From positions 1-18,348 of the forward strand of contig DATEHZ010000096.1 of NCBI GenBank assembly GCA_035279385.1: DNA of 18,348 nucleotides, given 5' to 3'. Shown here one piece after another: positions 7,001 to 15,400 of the stretch. Position 1 is the stretch's first letter, and the number at the start of each line of letters is the position of its first letter. The DNA comes from DATGJX01 sp035279385. GTDB lineage: Bacteria > Vulcanimicrobiota > Vulcanimicrobiia > Vulcanimicrobiales > Vulcanimicrobiaceae. A program made the position numbers and the translations under genes. The notes under the pieces were generated by a model that searched no databases, was not told where the DNA came from, and worked only from the letters and a program-made list of their open reading frames with translations.

Positions 7001-8284
7001 AACATCTACAATCCGTTCAATAATCCGAGCGGTTCGATTTGCGACAAGAACGGCGTGGACACGGGCTCCGTATATTGCCAGCCGGTCATGGGTACGTCGG
7101 GCGTCGTGACGCTGCATGCGAAGGACGTCGGTTTGCTTCCGACGCTCAACGAAGTCGTGCGCGTGATTCCGCTCAAAGGCATGTCGGCGGCCGGTGAAGC
7201 CGGCGAAGTAAGCTCGATCACCATGGACGGCGTATTGGCCAGCGACGGCGGCGGCGTCCAAAACGGTTTCGGCGTGAGTCAGAGCGGTACGGACGGGTTT
7301 ATCACCTCGGGTCAACTCACGGCGTCCGGCCAGATTCTCACGTCGCTCGAAACGTTCGATCAAACGAGCAACCACATCGCGCAAACGGTCGCGTCAGCAT
7401 CGAACAGCCTGTACTACACGCCCGGATTTGCCGGTCTGTTCGGCAACGACATCGCCCTCTTCGGATTGCAAGATCAGTCCACGTACAACTCGACGTTTAA
7501 CCTGCTCGATACGGTGAGCAGCGGCACGATCGGTTCCGCATGGACGCCGACCGCGGCCATCAACAACTTGTATCTCGGGGAGGCGGCGGAGAACGGCGCG
7601 AACGACGTCGCCGCCTTCTACGGATACGATCCCAGCGGAGCGCACAACGACAACTACCGCTTATTCACCTCGGACATCGTTCATAACACCTTCGGTTCGA
7701 TCTACGACATCTCGGCGCCGTTGCAGAGTATGGGCCTGCCCAACGTCTGGGGCATTGCCGAGAACACCGCGACGAATCAAGGCATCTTGCCGGCCGAAGA
7801 TTTCTTCGCGAACTGCGCGGCGCCCACGCTCATCACGGTAGACCTCGGAACGGGGAACGTCGGTTCGTTCCTGGGTACGGGCGCGGGCTTCCCGTACGGC
7901 ATCGCGGTGGATTCCAAGACCAACAAGGCTGCGATACCGACGCTGTGCGACGGCGGATTCTCCATCTACGACCTCGCGTCGAAGAGCGCAAACGAAGTCT
8001 TCCTGCCGGGCAATTTCAACGGCTTCTACACCGAAGCCGATCCCGCGCACGGCGAATTTCTCGTAGCGCAAACGGTCGCACCGAACTTCGGAAGCAACAA
8101 TAACTCGCTCAGCCGCGTACTGGTCTACGACGAGTCGGGGGATCTGCTCGCGGTGAAAGAGCAGTTCGATCTGTTCAATGCGTTTTTGACGATTCAAGCG
8201 CATTATCTGCAGGTCAACCCCGCACGGCGCAACGGATACATGATCGGCCCGTTCGCGCAGCAACTGGTACCTTTCGGCTATTAA
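4034..8284 (+). CDS. Giant exported sedolisin/subtilisin-like (clan SB) serine peptidase, paralogue 1
   Basis: 1416 residues. Order: signal peptide 1-28; a prodomain-like region, about 95-228, with NELIVVFRDG near 100 and VAYVAPDW near 215-222; a clan SB protease domain, about 290-690; then roughly 700 residues of beta-rich repeats ending in what looks like a beta-propeller. In the protease domain I see VSLGDLDD (310-317), Glu382-x3-Asp386 in DEIGLDFSVMAP, VINASLGFG, AAGDG with Asp496, and the nucleophile Ser624 in SGGTSASAPE. The subtilisin His-Gly-Thr motif is missing, and Glu-x3-Asp plus Asp plus Ser is the sedolisin (S53) pattern. Cys328 and Cys374 enclose an insert found also in the paralogue. 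Predicted role: secreted or surface protein degradation. The paralogue at 12420-16736 matches along the full length. The protein ends in Tyr. Confidence 0.85.
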   Translation: MRSLRRLVCGVLCFAFLANAAPLAASAQTILYRVSLPGGKTAVVFSNGVAQVYSKDRKSVRTQVLLPSYGDADATHPVLPDKTEAAMQLLRAPDQPFGSNELIVVFRDGIAAQSDLTTVGKATLASLRKNRQTLSYNVPQYTNDAIVNRALAVMGADRVERLFRNVNRSTLANMRSGAQARLGRQLLNIAGAYRVHVTGEPLLKAVSDLRALSSVAYVAPDWRVQSMAAPPISVGAADVARARTQQYGGMRMRSAMRLGLTPSAVPANYAVQSSLQSMLNTPSLDAAAAFDEIQTKYHQLPGTGEIITNVSLGDLDDASATTSSSDRCNFWASVYGPTTIVTGGQRYLDFPSMPLIPAYTSDSSGNLSGTNEVCGIDPFLDEIGLDFSVMAPLPDDVQRPGEQGSGMTDLLGVAPGASYRLVVPQSSSPSNSDILAAMLGAAMQQPHPNVINASLGFGLDVYGFSGRYFEDDPLAESVVASIVQNLGIVMTIAAGDGVRTYTTVAIGANGGSAPTNVARNSSQLTDLNDVAFSGVPSSDLDSGSIDVGGSTLDDLFARPPQYAGGPFTAQHAYAETRWTGFTNFSSGDGSRVNVSAPSDNIIALTHAFGGAPDGVNVVLSGGTSASAPETAAAAAVVLQLARLTGRTMSPLDVRDFLTKTGSPVFGVPQADVNPHVGPQIDLRAAVEKILAMAGTIGTPSVARVAVEQRRNFANLDGAFLSNTDPGNIVLDDPSDQDRYQTSWITIAPDWEWMPLGTQYRLFVTGHPNSAIANTPWARALPLTLLSAAGLPLASTTTRTVNLTYEASKGTKTLASASFSLTFGPTRDTHYGVLAPDVPPVVTGSTIPVSYDLRAIRGTNAPEVVVSEPGRMSPATGNLFHTLYKAPLPNLHGTVYVPVSALQGGGMYGVDVIYDSAIGRHSDPAFTRVQPSSAVALQADAPLLSTGTATPGHYLEIPYGGSFQVAYNVGDIPGATGAILEISAAGPGAWNIYNPFNNPSGSICDKNGVDTGSVYCQPVMGTSGVVTLHAKDVGLLPTLNEVVRVIPLKGMSAAGEAGEVSSITMDGVLASDGGGVQNGFGVSQSGTDGFITSGQLTASGQILTSLETFDQTSNHIAQTVASASNSLYYTPGFAGLFGNDIALFGLQDQSTYNSTFNLLDTVSSGTIGSAWTPTAAINNLYLGEAAENGANDVAAFYGYDPSGAHNDNYRLFTSDIVHNTFGSIYDISAPLQSMGLPNVWGIAENTATNQGILPAEDFFANCAAPTLITVDLGTGNVGSFLGTGAGFPYGIAVDSKTNKAAIPTLCDGGFSIYDLASKSANEVFLPGNFNGFYTEADPAHGEFLVAQTVAPNFGSNNNSLSRVLVYDESGDLLAVKEQFDLFNAFLTIQAHYLQVNPARRNGYMIGPFAQQLVPFGY

Positions 8285-8315
8285 AGACGAAGGTTACGCC
8301 AATTCGATGACACCA

Positions 8316-8349
8316 TGCGGCGCGTTTGTTTCACAGCGAACGCGCCGCA
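8316..8349 (+). terminator. Strong GC-rich stem-loop after the first protease gene
   Basis: TGCGGCGCGTT (8316-8326) and AACGCGCCGCA (8339-8349) form a perfect 11-bp stem with a 12-base loop, 32 bp after the stop codon. There is no T run on either side, so it is not a classical intrinsic terminator. It could still stabilise the protease mRNA 3' end or reduce read-through into the regulator genes. Confidence 0.5.
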
Positions 8350-8360
8350 GACTCCCTGGC

Positions 8361-8381
8361 CGTTCGAGAACGTGCTATAAC
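8361..8381 (+). promoter_or_regulatory. Candidate extended -10 promoter with internal palindrome, upstream of first HTH-TPR gene
   Basis: TGC-TATAAC (8373-8381) is a TGn extended -10 element 28 bases before the start at 8409. No good -35 box is at the expected place, which extended -10 promoters tolerate. The palindrome CGTTC-GA-GAACG (8361-8372) sits in the spacer just upstream and could be an operator. Together with the hairpin at 8316-8349 this suggests that the regulator genes have their own transcription start. Confidence 0.45.
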
Positions 8382-8408
8382 GTATGTACGTCAGGCAAGG
8401 GGGCGTTC

Positions 8409-10025
8409 ATGCGCGAGGGAGATCGGGACGGCGTCCGTTTGGTGCAGCATTTGCTGCGGCACCTGAACGATGTTGCGGCGCTGCGCGAAAATGCCATTGC
8501 CGCACGGATTTTCGACGAGCATGCAATGGGCGACGAGCCCTTTGCTCAGCGCTCGGCGCTGGCGCACATTCGCACGAAAGTGCTGACCGCAGCCAAGATG
8601 CTGCTCACCGAACAAGCCGAAAGCAAGCGTGCGCACGCCGCCGCAAGGCGCCAGTATGAAATCGTCGTGCGCTGCGATCTCGGCAGCGAACTGCATCGCG
8701 TCGTCGCAGCGGAGCTGGGACTTTCGCACCGCCAGTTCTATCGCGAACGCTTGCGTGCGTGCGGGAAGCTCTCAGAGTTTCTGATGCAGGTACCGCAGGA
8801 ACCGGCACCGGCGCGCACGCTTGCCAGTGAATTCGAACTGCGTCTGGGGTGCGCGGTGGGCCTGCGCAACTATGGGCAAGTCGACGCGGCTCTTGCGCTC
8901 CTGGACACGCTCTGTTCGGAAGTTCAATCGCCGGTCGATCGCGTTCGGGCGTTTTGCGAGCGTGCCGCCGCGCTCTGCGACGCCGGGCGCGTGCAGCAGG
9001 GGCGCGAGGGACTCGTTCGCGCTCGTAAAGCGTTTTTGGCCGTGCAACTGGAGGACGCGCCGCGCGCGGTGTGCGCCGCGGAGATCGATCGCGTGGCCGC
9101 GATGCTCGAATGGGCCGGGGGCCGTCTGCGCGAGGCGATAGAGATCAACGAGCGCGCCGTCGCGTCGTTGCGGGGCGGACCCGGGATCACGCTCGAACGG
9201 GGCGTCGAGCTCGCGGCCCTGCTCACAATCGCGCTTGCCACGCAGTACCGCGAGATGGGCGGCGCTGCATCTCTGGGCCTGCTGCAAGAGGCCCGCGACC
9301 TTATTTCGTATCTCCACGACCCCTCGCCCGAACTGCGCGCCAGTTTGACGGGAAATATCGCCACGACCTACGCGCTCACGGCTGGCGGCATACCCGTCGC
9401 GCTCACGCAGCTCAACGAACAATTGCAGTTCGCCCGCCGCCACAATCTGCAGCGCGAAGCCGTCGACGCGCTTTCGACACTCTGCCTGATCTACGTGCAG
9501 CGCCGCGCGTTTGAAGCGGCGCTCGCATACGGCCGCTCAGCGCTCGCGCTTGCGCGCACGATTTCAAGCGCGGAAGATTTTGCGTATTGCGCGCTCAATG
9601 TTTCGCGGATTGAAGCCGTGCTCGGGCACGCCCAGCAGGCGCTCTCGCTCATCGCGGAGGTACGCTCGCGCGTCGAAGGCGACGCGACCCTGTCGATCTT
9701 TGCCGATATGAGCGAGGCGGAAGCGCTGCTCTCGAAGCGCGCGTACAAGCGCGTCGCGGACTTGGCGGCACGCTGTGCGCTGCGCTTCGGCGGCCTGGGG
9801 ATGGAACGGTATTTGGGCTCGGCGCTGCGCATCGAAGCCGAGGCGCTCGCCGCCCTCGGAAACCAGCGGGATGCTGCCGCGGCGATCGGCAGCGCGGTGG
9901 AAGTGCTCGAACGGCGCGGTCACATGTTTTCGCTAGCGCAGGCGTATGAGGTTTCCGCACGCCTCACCGGCAACACGCGCCATCGTGCAGCCGCCGGCGA
10001 ACTGTTCGCGATTATTTGTGCGTGA
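8409..10025 (+). CDS. HTH-TPR predicted transcriptional regulator 1
   Basis: 538 residues, no signal peptide, so cytoplasmic. The N-terminal 120 residues contain LLRHLND (15-21) and a helix-turn-helix-like block at about 88-115 (RCDLGSELHRVVAAELGL, then SHRQFYRERLR). The remainder, about 135-535, is helical with repeated A-x-L...G...A patterns typical of tetratricopeptide repeats (for example VDAALALLDTL, IPVALTQLNEQL, FEAALAYGRSALALA). It is homologous to the gene at 10833-12410 in both parts, including the last 45 residues (SARLTGN..H..AAGEL). TPR regulators usually sense a peptide or partner protein; that role is inferred here. ATG at 8409 is chosen because AAGGGGG lies five bases upstream and the paralogue starts at the same place; the longer frame from 8307 is not supported. 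Likely first gene of a three-regulator run. Confidence 0.75.
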   Translation: MREGDRDGVRLVQHLLRHLNDVAALRENAIAARIFDEHAMGDEPFAQRSALAHIRTKVLTAAKMLLTEQAESKRAHAAARRQYEIVVRCDLGSELHRVVAAELGLSHRQFYRERLRACGKLSEFLMQVPQEPAPARTLASEFELRLGCAVGLRNYGQVDAALALLDTLCSEVQSPVDRVRAFCERAAALCDAGRVQQGREGLVRARKAFLAVQLEDAPRAVCAAEIDRVAAMLEWAGGRLREAIEINERAVASLRGGPGITLERGVELAALLTIALATQYREMGGAASLGLLQEARDLISYLHDPSPELRASLTGNIATTYALTAGGIPVALTQLNEQLQFARRHNLQREAVDALSTLCLIYVQRRAFEAALAYGRSALALARTISSAEDFAYCALNVSRIEAVLGHAQQALSLIAEVRSRVEGDATLSIFADMSEAEALLSKRAYKRVADLAARCALRFGGLGMERYLGSALRIEAEALAALGNQRDAAAAIGSAVEVLERRGHMFSLAQAYEVSARLTGNTRHRAAAGELFAIICA

Positions 10026-10099
10026 GCGCCTTTTCGCAAAACCTGTCCTCGATGTGACTTCTTGGCGGGATGCTCGCCGCCGACGCGCAAGGGGGACGC

Positions 10100-10792
10100 G
10101 TGCTCCGTTCCATTACGCAGGCTGTAGTGATCGTCGGCCCGGTTACCGGGTCGCCCGCGATGGTTGCCTTGGAGCGGGTGCTCGCGGAACAAGGACTCCG
10201 CGTTCAAACGCTCGTCCACGGCGACGAGACGGGCGACGATCGCGCGACACCTCATGCGGTGCTCGTGTATACCCTGCCGTCGGTCGTCGCCGCGATGCAG
10301 ACGATTCGGGTCGCGCGGCTGCGTTATCCCCTCGTGCCGATTCTCGCCCTCGGGCACCGCGAGAGTTCGCGCGAGATCGAATACCTGCTGATGGCCGGGG
10401 CCCGGGAATACGTGCGCCCGCCGCACGCCACGCGCGAGTTCGCGGCAGCGGTACGGGCAGCGGGGGACGCCGTCGGGACGGCACCCCACGTACATCGAGC
10501 GCCCGGGATAGTCCTCGACGAGATAGGCATGACGGTATCGGTACAGGGGCGCGCTGTAGCGCTCACGGCGATCGAATGTGCGATTCTCGCGCGATTGATG
10601 CGCGAGCCGGGTACCGTCGTCTCCGCCGAGGTGCTGCTCAACGACGCGTGGCCCCTCGGGGTTCCTGCGACGATGCAGGCGCTCCGTGCACACGTGCGGG
10701 ACTTACGCCGAAAGATAGAGAGAAACGCGAGCCTTCCCACCTGCATCCTAAGCATACGGGGAAGGGGTTACACGTTTCAACCTGAGCCGTAA
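10100..10792 (+). CDS. OmpR/PhoB-type winged-helix regulator with degenerate receiver domain
   Basis: 230 residues. Residues 130-228 are a typical OmpR/PhoB winged helix: LTAIECAILARLM (155-167), the GTVVSAEVLL turn (171-180), HVRDLRRKIE recognition helix (198-207) and the wing IRGRGYTF (219-226). Residues 5-125 follow the receiver fold (AVVIVGP, VLVYTLP, PLVPILAL, MAGAREYVRP), but the acidic pocket is absent. The phospho-acceptor position in HAVLVYTLP is Tyr57, and the invariant Lys near position 107 is Pro or Arg. It is therefore probably not controlled by phosphorylation. No histidine kinase is present nearby. The GTG at 10100 has AAGGGGG four bases upstream, like the preceding gene; an in-frame ATG at 10070 would add ten residues before the receiver fold and has no good ribosome site. 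It lies between the two HTH-TPR genes on the same strand, likely in one transcript. Confidence 0.8.
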   Translation: MLRSITQAVVIVGPVTGSPAMVALERVLAEQGLRVQTLVHGDETGDDRATPHAVLVYTLPSVVAAMQTIRVARLRYPLVPILALGHRESSREIEYLLMAGAREYVRPPHATREFAAAVRAAGDAVGTAPHVHRAPGIVLDEIGMTVSVQGRAVALTAIECAILARLMREPGTVVSAEVLLNDAWPLGVPATMQALRAHVRDLRRKIERNASLPTCILSIRGRGYTFQPEP

Positions 10793-10832
10793 TCGGGGTG
10801 CGGCTGTCCGGAGTTTGCTGGAGACTCACTGT

Positions 10833-12410
10833 ATGGACGACTTAGCCGAGGTCCAACACCTTCTGCGCCACCTCAACGATTTGACGGGCTTACGCAAAAA
10901 CGCACTCGTTTCGCCGCTCTTTGCACGCGGCGACGTCGGCGATCACGAACTCCACGCTCAGATTCGCCGCATCGTGCTGCAGGCCGTAGAAGCGCTGGCG
11001 CGCGACCACGGCAACGATGGTCCCGACAGTGCCTCTCGTTGGCAAAGCATCATACGGCGCTGCGATCTTCAGGGCGAGCTGCACGCGAACGTCGCGGCCG
11101 ATCTCGGTTTGGGAAGCCGGCAGTTCTACCGGGTGCGACGGCGGATGCACGAGTTGCTGCGCGAGACGATTTTTCACGAGTTCGAAAACCTGAACAGATC
11201 TACGCAGTACGTTCCATCGACGGCTGAACTTGGGATCGACCTTGCCCGCAGCATGCACCAACATGGGCGAGGAACGGATGCCGCGGCGCGGCTGCTCGAT
11301 ATCGCAAGTTCCGCCCCCGAGTCGGCGCAACGGCTCGTCGCGATCGCAGAACTGAGTCGTATTTATTTCGATTTGGGGCGCGCGCGGGAGATTGGGCCCC
11401 TCATTGAATCGGCGCACACGCTCTGTTATGGGCCGACTGCGACCGGAGACCCGCTCATGGAAGCCTACGTGCATCTTGCCGAGTCGATCTACGCGGCGTC
11501 GTGCAACGACCTCCCGGGGCAGATCGAGTCGTTGCGGCGTGCCCAGGTACGCGCCATGGCCGCTCCGACAACGTTTCGCGCCATCGACGTGTACCTCGAG
11601 GGGACGATCGACCTTGCGGAAGCGCACATCGCTCTGGGGGATGCGGATGCCGCGGATCATTACGGTGAAGCCGCTCGCGCGCGCCTGTCTCACCGTCCCG
11701 GTTTTGGGCTGCGCCGCGCGCAACTGGCACAAGTTGCCGGAGCGGCTGCGACATTGCGGGGCGCGTACCGTGAGGCGATGATTCATCTCAACGAGTGTCT
11801 TGCGATTGCTCGCGATGCAAATTTACCGACGCTCCGTCTGCGAGCCGCGCGCAGCATTGCTTCCGTGCAAATTACTGCCGAGGACTATTCCGCAGCTCGC
11901 GAACACGGGCGAAATGCGCTCCTGCTTGCCGACGCGATTGGCAATCCGTTCCAGATTGCCACGACCATGGGCATTCTGGCTTGGATCGAACTCGAGTCGA
12001 AGCATCCGGTCCAGGCGATAGCTTTGCTAAAGCGAACCCGGCGCAGTTACCCGCACAATCGTTTTACACAGTCGCTGGACGACACCGTCATGGCGGCAGC
12101 GCTGTCGCGCACGGGTCGAATACCCGAGGCGGTATCGCTGGTGGAGAAGACGAGCGATACGCTGCGGCGTGATGGCCTCCTGCGCTATCTTGGCCGCACC
12201 GAGGTGCACCGTGCGGAGATTTATGTGCGCGCGGGACGCGTCGACGATGCGCGTGACGCTATTGGAAACGCCGTAGAACTTCTCGAATCACACGGAACGA
12301 AAGCCGCGCTCGCGAGCGCGTACCGCGTTTCCGGAGAGTTGACCGGCAACGCGAAGCACGTGGCGCTCGCCGCCGAGCTCACATCCAAGATCTCGGCGGC
12401 GTTTGCCTAG
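10833..12410 (+). CDS. HTH-TPR predicted transcriptional regulator 2
   Basis: 525 residues, cytoplasmic, homologous to the gene at 8409-10025. The N-terminal part repeats VQHLLRHLNDL (7-17) and LRKNAL (20-25), with the helix-turn-helix-like block at about 75-105 (RRCDLQGELHANVAADLGL, then RQFYRVRRR). Residues 120-520 are TPR-like helical repeats such as AYREAMIHLNECLAIARDA and HPVQAIALLKRTRR. The tail (SGELTGNAKHVALAAEL) matches that of regulator 1. The ATG at 10833 is nine bases after GGAG and aligns with the start of regulator 1; an in-frame TTG at 10815 is less likely. It starts 40 bp after the OmpR-type gene and its stop lies 9 bp from the stop of the convergent second protease. A DNA-binding sensor role is inferred; the ligand is unknown. 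Confidence 0.75.
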   Translation: MDDLAEVQHLLRHLNDLTGLRKNALVSPLFARGDVGDHELHAQIRRIVLQAVEALARDHGNDGPDSASRWQSIIRRCDLQGELHANVAADLGLGSRQFYRVRRRMHELLRETIFHEFENLNRSTQYVPSTAELGIDLARSMHQHGRGTDAAARLLDIASSAPESAQRLVAIAELSRIYFDLGRAREIGPLIESAHTLCYGPTATGDPLMEAYVHLAESIYAASCNDLPGQIESLRRAQVRAMAAPTTFRAIDVYLEGTIDLAEAHIALGDADAADHYGEAARARLSHRPGFGLRRAQLAQVAGAAATLRGAYREAMIHLNECLAIARDANLPTLRLRAARSIASVQITAEDYSAAREHGRNALLLADAIGNPFQIATTMGILAWIELESKHPVQAIALLKRTRRSYPHNRFTQSLDDTVMAAALSRTGRIPEAVSLVEKTSDTLRRDGLLRYLGRTEVHRAEIYVRAGRVDDARDAIGNAVELLESHGTKAALASAYRVSGELTGNAKHVALAAELTSKISAAFA

Positions 12411-12419
12411 GTCTTTGCG

Positions 12420-15400
12420 CTAGTAGTTCACCGCTTCTATCTGGGTAGCGGTGTAGTCGGGGACGAGCAGTTCTCGGGTGTTTTCGTCGAGTTCTAGGTA
12501 ATACGGGAAGCCCAGTCCGCCGCGGAAGTTCATATTGTGCAGTGTTTTCTGCAGATTGCCCTGTTCGTCGTAGACGAAGATCGCGCTTTGCACATCGTTG
12601 TTCGTGAGGAAGTCCGGGTCGAGCGCATCGCCCACGAGTACGAGGCCGTTCTTTGCATCGACGGAGAGCATGTCGGGCCAGTAGCCGATTGGCAGGGCAA
12701 TCGTTCTCGACGTGTGCGCAACCATGTCGTAGAACGTGAGATTTCCGCATAAATCGGCACTCGCAAGGACGTGGTGAACGCTATCGTACGACGTCGTATC
12801 GAGGCCGTGGCCGGCGCCGGGATATTGTTGAATCGCTCCGGACGTCATCGATACGGTCGAGATCGTGTGCGTGCTGCTTGCAGAGGAGCACGAGTCGAGG
12901 TAAGCCGCACTTCCGCCTTCCACGATGCCCAAGTTGAGTTGCGGATCGAACGAAAGAGGACTGGTTCCGAACGCTGGTACGGTGCTCGACGTGAATGCCG
13001 TCGTTGCGGTGTATTGCGTGCCGAAGGCGGTATTCGGCAACTGCATCGTCGTGAGGGTGTATGCGCCTGTCGACGAGTTGTACAGCGCGATCAGGGACGT
13101 GTCGGTTTGGCGCGCGTACGCTACACCATATACCTGCTCTCCGTTCGGGAGACTCGTCCAAAAGTTGAATGCCGGCGTCGATGCGGGTTGGAGTACGCCG
13201 ATTTTCGGGAATCCCGCGGACTGGATCTGCGAACTGACCAGCGAGGGTAGCGAGTACTGTTCGAAGACCTGGTAATTGCTTGCCGATACCGTACCGTACG
13301 GGAAATCTAAGCCGTAGGGAAGGAACGACTCGCCGGCATCGGGCCCCATTACGCCGGTTTTGGTGTCGAACGGGAAGACGCCGTTTGCCCAAACCGTTCC
13401 GCCGCTCGTGACCAGCGTCGTCACTTCACCCGTGCCGCCGTTTCCGGCAGTGAAGGCGGCGATTGGATTTCCGTCGGGCGGCATGAATCCGTTCAGCCCG
13501 ATCATGCTTGTGTCGCTGGCCTCACCGGCCGGAGTGCTGCCGTTCATTGGAATGACGCGCACTTGGTTGTAGAGCGTCGGCGTGAGCGTGGAGGATGCCG
13601 GGAGAGCGATCGTTCCGGTTGCGCCGCTCACCGCCTGTGTGTACACCGAGGGCGAATCGTATCCGTTGTTGTCTTGAATCGAGCCGTTCGGATTGTTTAC
13701 GGTGTTGTAGCTTCCCCATAGGCTCGGCGCGCTGGGCCCGATCTCGATGAGTGCGCCGTTCGCGCCCGAGACGTTCGAAACGTCCCACTTTACGGTGTAC
13801 CGGCCACCGGCGTCGACGTAGCTGAAATGGTTGTAATTGACGCCGTCGGTCGAGAGGGTAACCGGATTGGCTTTTGTCGGTGAGCCTGCTTCGACGCGCG
13901 TATACGCGAACTCGGTGTACTTCGGACGCGATCCCCCGCCGTACAACGGGGTGGCGCCGTACTGAACGCCGACACCGTACACGCCTGCACCCTGCAGCGC
14001 AGATACGGGCACTTGCACCGTTCCTTGGAGTTGGGTGAGCGGCACCGTGTACGAGAAGTGGAACAGGCTGCGTATCGACGTGGACGGAAGAACGCGGCCC
14101 GGTTCGGTAATGACGAGCTGCGGATTTTGCACGTTGCGTGAGCGCGAGATGTCGTAGCTGACGCTCATCGTCGTTCCGGTCGTCACCGGCGCTACATGGG
14201 GCGGCGCGCCACCGTCGATGGTGGCGTCGGCAGCGCCAAAGACGAGCGAGAACGAGGTCGAGACCGCGCGCAAACCCGCACTTGCGGTGTACTGCAATTG
14301 AACCGTGCGCTGGCCGCTCGCGACGAGCGGCAGACCTGCTGCCTGTAAAACGTCCGCCGGGAGCAAGCGCGCGAACGGTGTCGTCGCAAGAACGACGGAC
14401 GGCTTGTTCGCGAGCGTGAGCGCGAATTTCGTATCGGCAGGCAGACCTTCCCAATCAGGGGAGATCGTGATGGGCGCAAATTGGGCGCGGTCGTCGCCGT
14501 CTCTGCCTTGCAAGTCGATCTGCCATGGTGTCGTGTCGGTTACGAATGCGGTTCCGTTTTGATTCAGCGAGCGGCGTTGCGTCAAGGACACCCGCGGCAC
14601 AGCCATCGCGATGTGTTTGCCGTTCTGCGCGATGAGCGAGCTAACGGCATTGCCGATGTCGATTTGCGGGCCGACGTTGATTGGCTCGTCGGCTTGCGGC
14701 ACGTTCGGAACCGGACGTCCCGTCTGGATAAGGAATTGCCGCACCGCGAGCGGACTTGCAAAAGGATGACCCGTGAGTTTTCCGACTTGGAGCATGATCG
14801 CGGCGGCGGCGGCCGCTTCCGGCGCGGACGCTGACGTTCCGCCGCTCAGCCCGACATCTACGTGATCGTAATCGTAGGCGGATGTTCCATCGAACGTGTG
14901 CGATATCGCCAGGACGTTGTCTGACGGCGCCGAGACGTTGACCCGAGAACCGAAACCGCTCGAGAAATCTCCGAAGCCGGTCCAGCGCACTTCAGGCCAC
15001 GCGAGCTGGCTCTTCACGGAGGCGTTCGCGCTATCCGTCGGCGATGCGGCAAGGGTATCGTTCAGCGTCGTTCCGCCTACGTCAATCGAGCCGTAATCGT
15101 AGTCTTGCGACGGAATCGTCGAAAGCATGACATCGTTTACATTCGTCGGCGTTGCCGTGTTGGGTATAACGTTTGTGGCGGCGGATCCGCCCGAGGGACC
15201 GATGGCTGTCGGCGTATAGGTTCGCGTGCCGTCGTTTGCCGAAACGCATACCACGATTCCTTGGCCGTTGACGATCGATGAAATTGCCGAACCGATTAGA
15301 GGGTCGTCCTCAAGATAGCGCCCGGGGAATCCATACGCGTCGAACCCGAAGCCAAGGCTTGCGGTAATGACGTCGGGTCGCTGGCCGGCCGGCGCGGTTG

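Noticed and set aside
8307..8408. Upstream extension of HTH-TPR regulator 1 to an ATG at 8307
   Set aside because: The extra 34 codons lie on the hairpin and promoter region, are Arg-rich and have no counterpart in regulator 2.
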